Below are positions 23,682-32,992 of a stretch of 64,000 nucleotides of DNA, in pieces. Both the position numbers and the translations under genes were made by a program. Below the pieces are notes generated by a model that worked only from the letters and a program-made list of their open reading frames with translations, had not been told where the DNA came from and searched no databases. Source of the DNA: Novosphingobium percolationis (GTDB taxonomy: Bacteria; Pseudomonadota; Alphaproteobacteria; Sphingomonadales; Sphingomonadaceae); NCBI RefSeq assembly GCF_020179425.1, contig NZ_JAILYM010000003.1, positions 1-64,000 of the forward strand, read 5' to 3'. How positions within the stretch are numbered: the stretch's first letter is position 1; every line of letters starts with the position of its first letter.

Positions 23682-26600
23682 ATGAGCCAGATCCCGCAGC
23701 CCTTCGCCGATTTCGCCCCCGCCATCCGTCCGGCCACGCCGCTGCGCAGGGCGATCACCGCCGCCTATCGGCTCGACGAGGCCGAGGCGCTGGCCCCGTT
23801 GATCGCTGCGGCGACATTGCCCGCCGATGCACGCGCCGCCATCCGCGCCACCGCCAGCGCGCTCGTCATCGGCCTGCGCAGCCAGCACAAGGGTTCGGGC
23901 GTCGAAGGGCTGGTGCAGGAATATTCGCTGTCGAGCGAGGAGGGCGTCGCGCTGATGTGCCTTGCCGAAGCGCTGCTGCGCATTCCCGACAATGCGACGC
24001 GCGATGCGCTGATCCGCGACAAGATCGCCGATGGGGACTGGACCGCGCATCTGGGCGGCGGGCGCTCGCTGTTCGTCAATGCGGCGTCGTGGGGGCTGGC
24101 CATCACGGGCAAGCTGGTGGGCAGCGTCGACGATCGTGGGCTCGGCGCGGCGCTGACGCGGCTGGTGGCGCGCGCGGGCGAGCCGGTGATCCGGCGCGGC
24201 GTCGATCTTGCCATGCGCATGATGGGCGAACAGTTCGTGACCGGCGAGACCATCGATGAAGCGGTGGAGCGCGCGCGAGAGCTGGAAGCGAAGGGCTTCC
24301 GCTACAGCTACGACATGCTGGGCGAGGCTGCGACCACCGCCGCCGATGCGGATCGCTATTACGCCGATTACGAGAACGCCATCCATGCGATCGGCCAGGC
24401 CTCTGCCGGGCGCGGAATCTATGAAGGACCGGGTATCTCGATCAAGCTGTCGGCGCTTCATCCACGCTACTCCCGCGCGCAGGCAGGCCGCATGACGGCT
24501 GAGCTGCTGCCGCGCGTGAAGGCGCTGGCGGTGCTGTGCAAGTGGTACGAGATCGGCCTCAACATCGATGCCGAGGAGATGGACCGACTGGAGCTGTCGC
24601 TCGACTTGCTCGAAAGCCTTGCGCTCGATCCCGATCTGGCGGGGTGGAACGGCCTCGGCTTCGTCATCCAGGCCTATGGCAAGCGTTGCCCCATGGTGAT
24701 CGACTGGATCATCGACCTGTCGCGCCGCGCGGGGCGGCGGATGATGGTGCGGCTGGTCAAGGGCGCCTACTGGGATGCCGAGATCAAGCGCGCGCAGGTC
24801 GATGGCCTGCCCGACTTCCCGGTCTATACCCGCAAGGTCCACTCCGACGTCGCCTATATCGCCTGCGCGAAGAAGCTGCTGGCCGTGCCAGATGCGGTGT
24901 TCCCGCAGTTCGCCACGCACAACGCGCAGACATTGGCGACGATCTACCACCTCGCCGGGCCTGACTTCCATGTCGGCCAATACGAGTTCCAGTGCCTGCA
25001 CGGCATGGGCGAACCGCTTTACCGACAGGTGGTCGGCGCGGACGGGCTGGACCGGCCCTGCCGCATCTACGCCCCGGTCGGCACGCACGAGACGTTGCTT
25101 GCCTACCTCGTCCGCCGCCTGCTGGAAAACGGCGCCAACAGCAGCTTCGTCCACCGCATCGGCGATCCGAACGTGCCGGTGGACGATCTCGTCGCCGATC
25201 CGGTCGAGGTGGTGCGTGCCATGCCCCACCCCGGCGCGCGGCACGACCAGATCGCGCTGCCCGGCGGGCTCTATCCCGACCGGCGCAATTCGGCGGGGCT
25301 GGATCTGTCCAATGAAGACACTTTGTCCGCGCTCACCGACCAGTTGCGGGAAAGCGCGCGCATCGCATGGACGGCCGCGCCCGAAAGCGGCAAGGGCACG
25401 CCCCGGCCCGTGCTGAACCCCGCCGACCATCGTGACGTGGTGGGCCAAGTCATCGAGACCACCCCCGACGCCGCCCGCGCCGCCGTGGCGCGCGCCGCTG
25501 CCTCGCATTGGGGTGCCGAACCCGTCGCGCGGCGCGCGGTCGTGCTTGAACGCGCCGCCGATGCCTTGCAGGCGCGAATGCCCATCCTGCTCGGCCTGAT
25601 CATGCGCGAGGCGGGCAAGTCGCTGCCCAACGCGATTGCCGAAGTGCGCGAGGCGATCGACTTCCTGCGCTATTATGCCGCACAGGCGCGCACCACGTTC
25701 GGATCGGCGCAAATGCCGCTGGGGCCAGTGGTGTGCATCAGCCCGTGGAACTTCCCGCTGGCGATCTTCGCAGGGCAGGTCGCCGCTGCGCTGGTTGCGG
25801 GCAATGCGGTGTTGGCCAAGCCTGCCGAGGAAACCCCGCTGATCGCCGCCGAAGCCGTGCGCCTGCTCCACGACGCGGGCGTGCCCGCCGATGCGCTGCA
25901 GCTGGTGCCGGGCGATGGCGCGATCGGGGCCGCGCTGGTCGCCGCGCCTGAAGCGGCGGCGGTGATGTTCACCGGCTCGACCGAAGTCGCGCGCCTCATC
26001 CAGCGCCAGCTCGCCACGCCGCTGTCGAGCGCGGGCAAGCCGATTCCGCTCATCGCCGAAACCGGCGGGCAGAACGCGATGGTGGTCGATTCTTCGGCGC
26101 TGGCCGAACAGGTGGTGGCCGATGTCATTGCCTCGGCCTTCGACAGCGCGGGGCAGCGCTGCTCGGCGCTGCGCATCCTCTGCCTTCAGGAAGAGGTCGC
26201 CGACCGCACGCTGGCGATGCTCAAGGGGGCGCTGCGCGAACTGCGCATCGGGCGGACCGATGCATTGAAGGTCGATATCGGGCCGGTCATTACCGCCCAG
26301 GCGAAGGACACCATCGAACGCCACATCGCTGCGATGCGCGCGAGGGGCCTGGTGGTAGAGCAGGGGGCGCTCCCCGAGGAGACGATGCACGGCACCTTCG
26401 TCGCCCCCACGATCATCGAGATCGACAACATCGCCGATGTCGGGCGCGAGGTGTTCGGCCCGGTGCTGCATGTCCTGCGCTTCCGTCGCGAGCGGTTGAA
26501 CCAACTGATCGATGACATCAACGCCACCGGCTATGGCCTCACCTTCGGGCTGCACACGCGGCTGGACGAGACCGTGTCGCGCGTCACCGCGGGGGTGAAG

Positions 26601-27293
26601 GCGGGCAACATCTACATCAACCGCAACGTCATCGGCGCGATCGTCGGGGTACAGCCGTTCGGCGGATGCGGGCTTTCGGGAACGGGACCAAAGGCGGGCG
26701 GGCCACTCTATCTCGGGCGGCTGGTGGCGCGCGCGCCGGTCTTCGCCGCCCGGCCTGCGCACCTTACCACGCCGGTGCACGACTTTGCCCATTGGCTGGA
26801 GGCGCAGGGCGAAGCGCAGGCGGCTGCGATGGCGCGGCGTTATGCGCAAGCTTCGGCGCTGGGGGTGGAACTGGAACTGCCGGGGCCGGTGGGCGAGCGC
26901 AACCTTTATGCGCTGCACCCGCGCGGTCTGGTGCTGCTGCGCCCGGAAACGCGTGGCGGTCTGCTCGAGCAGATGGCGGTCGTGCTCGCCACCGGCAATC
27001 GCGCGGTGGTCCAAGGCATGACACTGCCGCAAGGGCTGCCCGCAAGCGTGGCCGCCGCCTTTGCAATGCACAGCGGCGGGCCTTTCGCGGCGGCATTGGT
27101 GGAAGGCGGCGCGGAGCGCGTGGTTGCGCTGGCGCGCGAAGTGGCCGCCATGAACGGGCCGATCGTCCCGGTTTACGTCGCCGATCCGGCGCAAGGGCTC
27201 GCGTATGCCTGCTATTGGCTGCTGGAAGAGGTGTCGACGTCGATCAACACGACAGCGGCGGGCGGCAATGCCAGCCTGATGATGCTGGGGTGA
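23682..27293 (+). CDS. putA: Bifunctional proline dehydrogenase / glutamate-semialdehyde dehydrogenase
   Basis: The product has 1203 residues. There is no N-terminal ribbon-helix-helix DNA-binding domain, so it is not the trifunctional enterobacterial type. The FAD-binding proline dehydrogenase barrel covers about residues 130-480 (GPGISIKLSALHPRY, VKGAYWDAEIKR, QFATHN). The aldehyde dehydrogenase domain covers about 530-1000, with AETGGQNAM (general base Glu) and GQRCSALR (catalytic Cys). The last 200 residues look like the non-catalytic ALDH-like domain of type B PutA. The enzyme oxidises proline to glutamate with electrons to quinone. It is probably controlled by the divergent Lrp-type regulator. 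Confidence 0.95.
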   Translation: MSQIPQPFADFAPAIRPATPLRRAITAAYRLDEAEALAPLIAAATLPADARAAIRATASALVIGLRSQHKGSGVEGLVQEYSLSSEEGVALMCLAEALLRIPDNATRDALIRDKIADGDWTAHLGGGRSLFVNAASWGLAITGKLVGSVDDRGLGAALTRLVARAGEPVIRRGVDLAMRMMGEQFVTGETIDEAVERARELEAKGFRYSYDMLGEAATTAADADRYYADYENAIHAIGQASAGRGIYEGPGISIKLSALHPRYSRAQAGRMTAELLPRVKALAVLCKWYEIGLNIDAEEMDRLELSLDLLESLALDPDLAGWNGLGFVIQAYGKRCPMVIDWIIDLSRRAGRRMMVRLVKGAYWDAEIKRAQVDGLPDFPVYTRKVHSDVAYIACAKKLLAVPDAVFPQFATHNAQTLATIYHLAGPDFHVGQYEFQCLHGMGEPLYRQVVGADGLDRPCRIYAPVGTHETLLAYLVRRLLENGANSSFVHRIGDPNVPVDDLVADPVEVVRAMPHPGARHDQIALPGGLYPDRRNSAGLDLSNEDTLSALTDQLRESARIAWTAAPESGKGTPRPVLNPADHRDVVGQVIETTPDAARAAVARAAASHWGAEPVARRAVVLERAADALQARMPILLGLIMREAGKSLPNAIAEVREAIDFLRYYAAQARTTFGSAQMPLGPVVCISPWNFPLAIFAGQVAAALVAGNAVLAKPAEETPLIAAEAVRLLHDAGVPADALQLVPGDGAIGAALVAAPEAAAVMFTGSTEVARLIQRQLATPLSSAGKPIPLIAETGGQNAMVVDSSALAEQVVADVIASAFDSAGQRCSALRILCLQEEVADRTLAMLKGALRELRIGRTDALKVDIGPVITAQAKDTIERHIAAMRARGLVVEQGALPEETMHGTFVAPTIIEIDNIADVGREVFGPVLHVLRFRRERLNQLIDDINATGYGLTFGLHTRLDETVSRVTAGVKAGNIYINRNVIGAIVGVQPFGGCGLSGTGPKAGGPLYLGRLVARAPVFAARPAHLTTPVHDFAHWLEAQGEAQAAAMARRYAQASALGVELELPGPVGERNLYALHPRGLVLLRPETRGGLLEQMAVVLATGNRAVVQGMTLPQGLPASVAAAFAMHSGGPFAAALVEGGAERVVALAREVAAMNGPIVPVYVADPAQGLAYACYWLLEEVSTSINTTAAGGNASLMMLG

Positions 27294-27320
27294 GCGTGCG
27301 CCCGTCCGGTAGGGCGCTGC

Positions 27321-27396
<76 letters not shown>

Positions 27397-27414
27397 CCGG
27401 TTCTGCGCATAGCC

Positions 27415-28287
27415 TCACCGGGCGCCGAAGGTCCAGCCCTCGGTTCGCGCAATTTCGCGTGTCAGGCCGGCAGGACGCCACAGCGCGGAATCGGGCGCGG
27501 CGCGGCGCAGCCAGGCGGCGGTGACGATCGCGTCGCTGCGGTGGTCGTCGATCGCGCCTGCATGGCCGAAGGGGCGACTATCGAGCTTTGCCAGCGCGAG
27601 ATCGAGTTCGCCACCATCGCGGATCTTAGAACGGTTCGCGGTCCGACCCGCCGCCATCGCCGCGATGGTGGTGTAGATCTCGCAGATCGCGGGCCCATGC
27701 GAGGGCAGGGGATCGACCGGCCAGACCGGGATGTGACCGGAAAGGCGGTGCAGCACGCGCATCCCCGAAAGGCTCGACTTGCCCACTTGCGCCGCGCCGA
27801 CGAGGTTGAAGTTGCTGTAGGGCTTGCACCCCATGGCTTCCTGCGCGCGCTCGGTCACGCGGAAGCGGCCACGCCCTCCTCCGAATTGCGCACCTTCGCG
27901 CCCGCCGTGACGCCGGAAGTGCGGCGCGATGGCGGGATGATCGACAAAGCTGGAGACGCCCAGGTGTGCGTCATCGGCGCAGATCGCATCGACCACGGCC
28001 CAAAGCGTGCGCGCATCGGGCGGGCTGCCATCCCATCCCGGCAGGAACGCACCCCGGTCCGCGAAGGCGAGGCTGATGCCGAGGTCCATGCCGACGAGCG
28101 TATCGGCAGGCAGGTCGTGGCGCAGCCAGTCGAGCACTTCGGCGCGTGACCAGCGATGCGCGGGGCGGACGAGATCCGGCGCGGCCTGCCCCTGCGTGCA
28201 GATCGCCACGGCGATTCCGGCGTGACGCTCCCCTGCCGCGCCCGACCAGTCGATTGCCGCGAAATGCCGGAAGCGGTCAGGTCTCAC
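27415..28287 (-). CDS. RNase H-fold protein resembling DUF429 predicted nucleases
   Basis: The product has 290 residues. It opens with the strand-plus-acid pattern FAAIDWSGA and has a second acidic strand in TLVGMDLGISLAF. It ends with DDHRSDAIVTAAWL, which together look like the catalytic carboxylates of an RNase H/RuvC-like fold such as DUF429. No signal peptide or membrane helix is present. The start overlaps the end of rarA by 11 bases, so it is probably co-transcribed and translationally coupled with that recombination-linked ATPase. This makes a DNA-metabolism role plausible. The function is unproven. Confidence 0.55.
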   Translation of the reverse strand: MRPDRFRHFAAIDWSGAAGERHAGIAVAICTQGQAAPDLVRPAHRWSRAEVLDWLRHDLPADTLVGMDLGISLAFADRGAFLPGWDGSPPDARTLWAVVDAICADDAHLGVSSFVDHPAIAPHFRRHGGREGAQFGGGRGRFRVTERAQEAMGCKPYSNFNLVGAAQVGKSSLSGMRVLHRLSGHIPVWPVDPLPSHGPAICEIYTTIAAMAAGRTANRSKIRDGGELDLALAKLDSRPFGHAGAIDDHRSDAIVTAAWLRRAAPDSALWRPAGLTREIARTEGWTFGAR

Positions 28288-29599
28288 GTCGCTCGCGGCG
28301 CTTCTTGTCCCACCATTCGAGCCGCTTCATCACCTCGCGTTCGAAGCCGCGTTCGACCGGGCGGTAGAAGTCCTGAGGGGCCATGCCCTCGGGCCAGTAG
28401 TTCGCGCCCGAAAAGCCGTCGTCGGCGTCGTGGTCGTAGGCGTAGTCCTTGCCGTAGCCGATGTCCTTCATCAGCTTGGTCGGCGCGTTGAGGATGTTGG
28501 CGGGGGGCGAGAGCGAGCCAGTGTCGCGCGCCGACTTCCACGCCGCCTTCTGCGCCTTGTAGGCCGCGTTCGATTTGGGCGCGGTCGCAAGGTAGAGGCA
28601 GGCCTGCACGATCGCCAGTTCGCCTTCCGGGCTGCCCAGAAACTCGTAGGCGTCCTTGGCGGCAAGGCACTGGATCAGCGCCTGCGGATCGGCCAGGCCG
28701 ATGTCCTCCGACGCGAAACGCACGAGGCGGCGCAGGACGTAGAGCGGCTCCTCGCCCGCCACCAGCATCCGTGCGAGGTAGTAGAGCGCGGCCTGCGGGT
28801 CCGAGCCGCGCAAGCTTTTGTGCAGCGCGGAAATGAGGTTGTAGTGCCCGTCGCGGTCCTTGTCGTAGACCGCCACGCGCCGCATCAGGAACTTCGACAG
28901 GCCCGCCGGATCGAGCGGTTCGGTCAGTGACACGTCGAACAGCGTCTCGGCTTGCCCCAGCAGGAAGCGCCCGTCACCATCGGCCGAAGCGACCAGCGCT
29001 TCGCGCGCATCCGGCGTCAGCGGCAGCCGCAGGCCGGTATGCTCTTCCGCCCGCGCGAGCAGTGCGCCCAGCGCCTCTGCATCGAGCCGGTGCAGGATCA
29101 GCACTTGCGCGCGGCTCAGCAGCGCGGCGTTGAGCGCGAAGCTGGGGTTCTCGGTGGTCGCGCCGACCAGCGTGACGGTGCCTTTTTCCACGAAGGGCAG
29201 GAAGCCGTCCTGCTGCGCGCGGTTGAAGCGGTGGATCTCGTCCACGAACAGCAGGGTCTTGCGCCCCGTCAGCGCCATCGCCTCCGCCTCGGCGAAGACC
29301 TTCTTCAGGTCCGCAACGCCGGAAAACACTGCGCTGATCGCCACGTAGCGCATCCCCACCGCGTCGGCGAGCAGGCGCGCGATGCTGGTCTTGCCCGTGC
29401 CCGGCGGGCCCCACAGGATCATCGAGGAAAGCTTGCCCGCCGCCACCATGCGCCCGATCGCGCCTTCGGGTCCGGTCAGGTGATCCTGCCCGATGATCTC
29501 GGACAAGTCGCGCGGACGCAGGCGATCGGCAAGCGGACCAGCCTCGCCGGGGGGCGGGGCGGGGATGTCCTGCGGGGGCGGTGCGAAGAGGTCGGCCAT
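28277..29599 (-). CDS. rarA: Replication-associated recombination protein A (AAA+ ATPase)
   Basis: The product has 440 residues. Its AAA+ core is clamp-loader-like: IIGQDHL near the N terminus, Walker A GPPGTGKTS, Walker B LLFVDEIHRFN, sensor 1 GATTENPSF, and the Arg-rich SRAQVLIL segment. The C-terminal helical part (DRDGHYNLISALHKSLRGSDP, tetramerisation domain) is diagnostic of RarA/MgsA/WRNIP1. The protein acts at stalled replication forks with single-strand binding protein. Its gene is divergent from the PadR gene and overlaps the downstream RNase H-like gene. Confidence 0.93.
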   Translation of the reverse strand: MADLFAPPPQDIPAPPPGEAGPLADRLRPRDLSEIIGQDHLTGPEGAIGRMVAAGKLSSMILWGPPGTGKTSIARLLADAVGMRYVAISAVFSGVADLKKVFAEAEAMALTGRKTLLFVDEIHRFNRAQQDGFLPFVEKGTVTLVGATTENPSFALNAALLSRAQVLILHRLDAEALGALLARAEEHTGLRLPLTPDAREALVASADGDGRFLLGQAETLFDVSLTEPLDPAGLSKFLMRRVAVYDKDRDGHYNLISALHKSLRGSDPQAALYYLARMLVAGEEPLYVLRRLVRFASEDIGLADPQALIQCLAAKDAYEFLGSPEGELAIVQACLYLATAPKSNAAYKAQKAAWKSARDTGSLSPPANILNAPTKLMKDIGYGKDYAYDHDADDGFSGANYWPEGMAPQDFYRPVERGFEREVMKRLEWWDKKRRERRET

Positions 29600-29648
29600 G
29601 GCGTTCGCCCCACATAGGGCTTCGCGACAAACAATTACAGCCGTCCTC

Positions 29649-29677
29649 TTGTCGAGATGTAATTAAGATATATCTTA
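29649..29677 (+). promoter_or_regulatory. Promoter with PadR-type palindromic operator over the -10
   Basis: A perfect 14-base palindrome, TAAGATA-TATCTTA, lies at 29664-29677, 26 bases before the PadR start. A possible promoter, TTGTCG (29649-29654), 16 bases, TATCTT (29671-29676), has its -10 inside the palindrome. AT-rich ATATCTTAAGATAT-like palindromes are typical PadR operators. Autorepression of the regulator and the DUF2218 gene is the natural reading. Confidence 0.6.
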
Positions 29678-29703
29678 GGGCCATCGAATCGAAAGGAGAT
29701 ATC

Positions 29704-30354
29704 ATGCGTTTCGAAATCGGCGGCCACGGTCGCCACGGCCTGTTCCAGCATGGGAACGGGCACAGGATGTTGAAGATGATGATCGGGCGCGGCTTTGGCC
29801 GGGGCTTCGACGATGACGGCGAAGGCTTCGGGCGCGGACACCGTGGCGGCCATGGCGGCGGGCCCGGTGGCGGTCATCGCGGCGGTGGCCGGATGGGCCG
29901 GATGTTCGGGCCGGGCGAGTTGCGCCTGTTCCTGCTCCATCTGCTCGGGCACCAGCAGCGCCACGGCTATGAACTGATCAAGGCGATCGAGGAACTATCG
30001 GGCGGGCACTACGCGCCCAGCCCCGGCGTGGTCTATCCCACGCTAAGCGTGCTGGTCGATGAAGGCCTGATCGCCGAAGTCCCCGGCGAAGGCGCGCGCA
30101 AGGCCTTCACCGCGACCCCGGCGGGCGAAGCCGAACTGGTGGGCAAGGACGAAGCAATCGCCGCTATCCGTGCCCGGCTGGAAGGCCTTGCCGAGATGCG
30201 CGGGCGTGAAGCCAGTCCTCCGGTCATGCGCGCGATGAGCAACCTCAAGCTCGCGCTGCGCCAACGTGCGATGGCGGGGGCGCTCGATCAGGACACTGCC
30301 CACAAGATCGCGGACATCCTCGACGATGCCGCGCGCAAGATCGAAAGGCTCTGA
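29704..30354 (+). CDS. PadR-family regulator with His/Gly-rich N terminus (YqjI-like metal sensor)
   Basis: The product has 216 residues. The ATG at 29704 follows AAAGGAG by 6 bases. Residues 1-65 are rich in His, Gly and Arg (GHGRHGLFQHGNGHR, then GRGHRGGHGGGPGGGHRGGG), like the metal-binding extension of E. coli YqjI. The PadR winged helix follows (ELRLFLLHLLGHQQRHGYEL, GVVYPTLSVLVDEGLI). A helical C terminus probably dimerises. YqjI represses its ferric-siderophore reductase neighbour and responds to nickel and iron. Here the next gene, overlapping by TGATG, encodes a DUF2218 protein, a domain often linked to siderophore-interacting reductases. Metal sensing is inferred from these features. 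Confidence 0.8.
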   Translation: MRFEIGGHGRHGLFQHGNGHRMLKMMIGRGFGRGFDDDGEGFGRGHRGGHGGGPGGGHRGGGRMGRMFGPGELRLFLLHLLGHQQRHGYELIKAIEELSGGHYAPSPGVVYPTLSVLVDEGLIAEVPGEGARKAFTATPAGEAELVGKDEAIAAIRARLEGLAEMRGREASPPVMRAMSNLKLALRQRAMAGALDQDTAHKIADILDDAARKIERL

Positions 30355-30689
30355 TGCTCATGACCGCTTCCACGTCCACCAGCACCGCGCGCGTGCCCAC
30401 CGCCAGCGGATCGCGCTATCTCCAGCAACTGTGCAAGCACTGGGCGCACAATCTTTCGGTCGAGTTCGACGAGACACGTGGCAAGGTGACGTTCCCGCGT
30501 GATGCGCGCGGCGCCAGCTGGGCCGGCGATGGCGTCGTCATCTTCGCCGCCGAGCCCGACACGCTGGTCTGCACGATCGCCGCGAGCGAAGCGGGGCAGC
30601 TCGAAGGCCTGAAGGGCGCCGTCCAGCGCCACCTCGACCGTTTTGCCTTCCGCGAAGCGCCGCTGGCCTTCGACTGGCAAGATGGCTGA
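30354..30689 (+). CDS. DUF2218 domain protein
   Basis: The product has 111 residues. The start overlaps the stop of the PadR gene (TGATG), so the two are translationally coupled. An alternative ATG lies 6 bases later. The sequence from SRYLQQLCKHWAHNLSVEFD through GKVTFP to LEGLKGAVQRHLDRFAFRE is the DUF2218 pattern. This domain is often found with, or fused to, FAD-binding siderophore-interacting (ferric reductase) proteins. No such reductase is adjacent in this window. A role in metal or siderophore handling under the upstream regulator is therefore an inference from domain association. Confidence 0.82.
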   Translation: MLMTASTSTSTARVPTASGSRYLQQLCKHWAHNLSVEFDETRGKVTFPRDARGASWAGDGVVIFAAEPDTLVCTIAASEAGQLEGLKGAVQRHLDRFAFREAPLAFDWQDG

Positions 30690-30750
30690 GATTGCGCGCC
30701 GGGCGGATCGGGCGTAACCATGGCTGCACGATCGCAAGGGGGAGATTGCG

Positions 30751-31188
30751 ATGGAGAGCATGGATTCAAGGCCGGCCGCGCCGGGGCATCTCTGGGCTGT
30801 GGGCACCATCAGCCTGCTGTGGAATGCGTTCGGCTGTTACGACTACGTGATGAGCAAGCTCTCACCCGAAACCCATTTCCGCGACATGGGTCTAGGTCCG
30901 GAAACGATCGCTTACATGCAGGCGTTTCCGGCTTGGCTGACCGTATTCTGGGCGCTGGGTGTGTGGGGCTCGCTGGCCGGATCGGTGCTGCTGCTGGCCC
31001 GTTCGGCGCTGGCCGTGCCCGCGTTTGCGATCTCGCTGCTGGGGCTGGCGGTCAGCCAGGGCACGCAACTGCTGTGGCTCACGCCGCCGCAACCGCCGCC
31101 GGTGGCGATGGTCGTGACGATCTGGGGCGCGCTGATGTTCTTTCTTGCCTATGCGCTGCGGATGAAGCGCGCGGGCGTTCTGGCCTGA
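30751..31188 (+). CDS. Small integral membrane protein, four helices, unknown function
   Basis: The product has 145 residues. The ATG at 30751 has AGGGGGAG about 7 bases upstream. Four hydrophobic helices are visible (about 16-33, 58-82, 86-105 and 117-136), with a soluble loop around residues 37-52 (KLSPETHFRDMGL) after the first. I recognise no transport or enzymatic motif. Similar four-helix proteins are common hypothetical proteins in sphingomonads. It follows the PadR/DUF2218 pair by 61 bases and could be part of that unit. It ends four bases before the convergent glycosyltransferase stop. Confidence 0.65.
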   Translation: MESMDSRPAAPGHLWAVGTISLLWNAFGCYDYVMSKLSPETHFRDMGLGPETIAYMQAFPAWLTVFWALGVWGSLAGSVLLLARSALAVPAFAISLLGLAVSQGTQLLWLTPPQPPPVAMVVTIWGALMFFLAYALRMKRAGVLA

Positions 31189-31192
31189 ACGA

Positions 31193-32383
31193 TCAGCCGC
31201 CCGCCATGCGCGCGCGCTTCTGCCGGATCAGCCGCAGATAGGTGTCGGCCACGGCCTGGTTGATGCGGTCCCAGCTGAATTCCAGGCTGCGCTCCTCGCC
31301 CGCCGCGCCGTGCTTGGCGCGCAAGGCAGGATCTTCGGCATAGCAGCGCAAGGCTTCCGCGAACTGGCGCACCGCGCCGGGCGTGATCAGGCGGCCCGAT
31401 ACGTGATCGTCGACAAGGCTCTGGCTGCCGGTCGCGGCGGCGGCAACCACGGGCACGCCGCAGGCCATCGCCTCGAGCGTCACGTTGCCGAAGGTCTCGG
31501 TGATCGAGGGGTTGAACAGCACGTCCATGCTGGCGACCGCGCGACCAAGGTCCGCGCCGCCCTGAAAGCCTGCGAACACGGCTTGCGGCAGGCGCGCGGT
31601 GAACCAGTCGCGCGCGGGGCCTTCGCCGATCACCAGAACCTTGTGCGCCACGCCGCGCCGCACGAGCTGGTCGATCGTGTCGGAAAAGACGTCGAGCCCC
31701 TTTTCCATCACCAGTCGGCCAAGGAAGCCCACCACCACGTCATCGTCGCCGATCCCGAGGCTGCGCCGCCAGTCGAGGTCGCGCCGACCGGGGTTGAAGA
31801 TCTCGCGATCGACACCGCGCGACCAGATGTCGATATCGTAGTTCATGCGCTGGTCGCGCAGCACTTGCGCCATCGATTCGGACGGGGCGACCAGTGCATC
31901 GCAACGACGGTAGAACCGGCGGAGCATGGCTTCGAGCACGGGCTCGAGAAACGCCATGTTGTAGTAGCGCGGGTAGGTTTCGAACCGCGTGTGCACCGAA
32001 GCGAGGATGGGCAGGCCGCGTCGGCGCGCCCAGCTGACCGCGCGGTGGGCGGCGAAATCGGGCGAGGCGACGTGGACCACCTGCGGCGCGAACGCCGCCA
32101 GATCGCGCCGCACGCGCGGGGACAGCGCCATCGGCACGCGATATTCGGCGCGGCCCGGAATGGCGAGCGCGGGTACGCCGATCAGATCGCCGGTCGCTTC
32201 GAAAGCGGGGTTTTCAACCTTGGGCGCATAGACCCGCACCGCCGCGCCCTGCCGCAGCAGATAGCCGACAAGGCGGTTGAGCGCCTGGTTGGCGCCATCG
32301 CGTACGTAGTTGTAGTTGCCGCTGAACAGCGCGACGCGAAGACCCGCGAGCGGGGCGGCAGGTTCGGGTGTGGTGAGGGCCAT
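31193..32383 (-). CDS. Glycosyltransferase family 4 protein (GT-B fold)
   Basis: The product has 396 residues from the ATG at 32383 (MALTTPEP). The N-terminal half opens with VALFSGNYNYVRDGANQAL and contains HVASPDFAAHRAVSWA and SVHTRFETYPRYY. The C-terminal half has the nucleotide-sugar-binding GFLGRLVMEKGLDVF and VIGEGP, then ETFGNVTLEAMACGVPVVA with the E-x7-E motif of retaining GT4 enzymes. The pattern resembles mannosyl- or sulfoquinovosyl-type lipid glycosyltransferases. Donor and acceptor cannot be read. It probably modifies a lipid or surface glycan at the inner membrane. Confidence 0.88.
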   Translation of the reverse strand: MALTTPEPAAPLAGLRVALFSGNYNYVRDGANQALNRLVGYLLRQGAAVRVYAPKVENPAFEATGDLIGVPALAIPGRAEYRVPMALSPRVRRDLAAFAPQVVHVASPDFAAHRAVSWARRRGLPILASVHTRFETYPRYYNMAFLEPVLEAMLRRFYRRCDALVAPSESMAQVLRDQRMNYDIDIWSRGVDREIFNPGRRDLDWRRSLGIGDDDVVVGFLGRLVMEKGLDVFSDTIDQLVRRGVAHKVLVIGEGPARDWFTARLPQAVFAGFQGGADLGRAVASMDVLFNPSITETFGNVTLEAMACGVPVVAAAATGSQSLVDDHVSGRLITPGAVRQFAEALRCYAEDPALRAKHGAAGEERSLEFSWDRINQAVADTYLRLIRQKRARMAGG

Positions 32384-32476
32384 TACCTGCGCCCCATAGC
32401 CGCGCCGCTCGCACTTGGCGAGAGGGCGGCGATGGGGCGCCGCCACGCGACCGACTTGCCGGCCGCGCGGGTCGCG

Positions 32477-32839
32477 TCAGTCGTCGTCGCGATCGTAATG
32501 GCGATAGCGGTCGTAGTGACGATAGCGGTCGTAGTCGCGCCAGCGGCGGTCATCATCGCGATAGTAGTACCCGCGATAGACCGGAGCGCTGTAATAGCCA
32601 CCGCGATAGCGCGGGTAGTAGTACCCCCGGTCGCGGTAGTAATATCGGCGGTCGTCGTGGTCCGAGGCGATCGCGGCTCCAACCGCGAGGCCGATGATGC
32701 CAGCGCCGATGGCGATGGCGGCATCGTCCGACCCACGATGGCGGTCGTAGTAGTAATCGTGGGCCTGCGCCGGGGCCGCTGCGGCCAGGGCGGAGGCCGC
32801 AAGGCCGAGTGCAAGCGCGCCCTTCCTCACAAGGTTCAT
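32477..32839 (-). CDS. Tyr/Arg/Asp-rich secreted protein of unknown function
   Basis: The product has 120 residues. The ATG at 32839 has AGGAG about 7 bases upstream. A signal peptide (GALALGLAASALAAAAPAQA) is followed by HDYYYDRHRGSDD. A short hydrophobic glycine-zipper-like helix comes next (AIAIGAGIIGLAVGAAIA), then a low-complexity tail of Tyr, Arg and Asp with repeated RHYDRY units. Proteins of this style are frequent envelope proteins in alphaproteobacteria. The tail repeats could expand or contract by slippage. No enzymatic motif is seen. Confidence 0.7.
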   Translation of the reverse strand: MNLVRKGALALGLAASALAAAAPAQAHDYYYDRHRGSDDAAIAIGAGIIGLAVGAAIASDHDDRRYYYRDRGYYYPRYRGGYYSAPVYRGYYYRDDDRRWRDYDRYRHYDRYRHYDRDDD

Positions 32840-32992
32840 GTCACGTCTCCTGCGCTCCTTCAGCCGCTGGGCGCGGGGGAGCGAACGTGTTGATCATGAC
32901 ACGGCGGGCTGAATGCTGGCTTAAATATTTGTTAATACGCGCAATACGCGCGCGTCCTGTCGCACGTCCAGAGCGGCAGGGCGTGAATCAAG

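Noticed and set aside
23502..27194. Minus-strand open frame of 1230 codons opposite putA
   Set aside because: It is antisense to a well-defined PutA and its translation is His/Arg/Gly-rich without domains.
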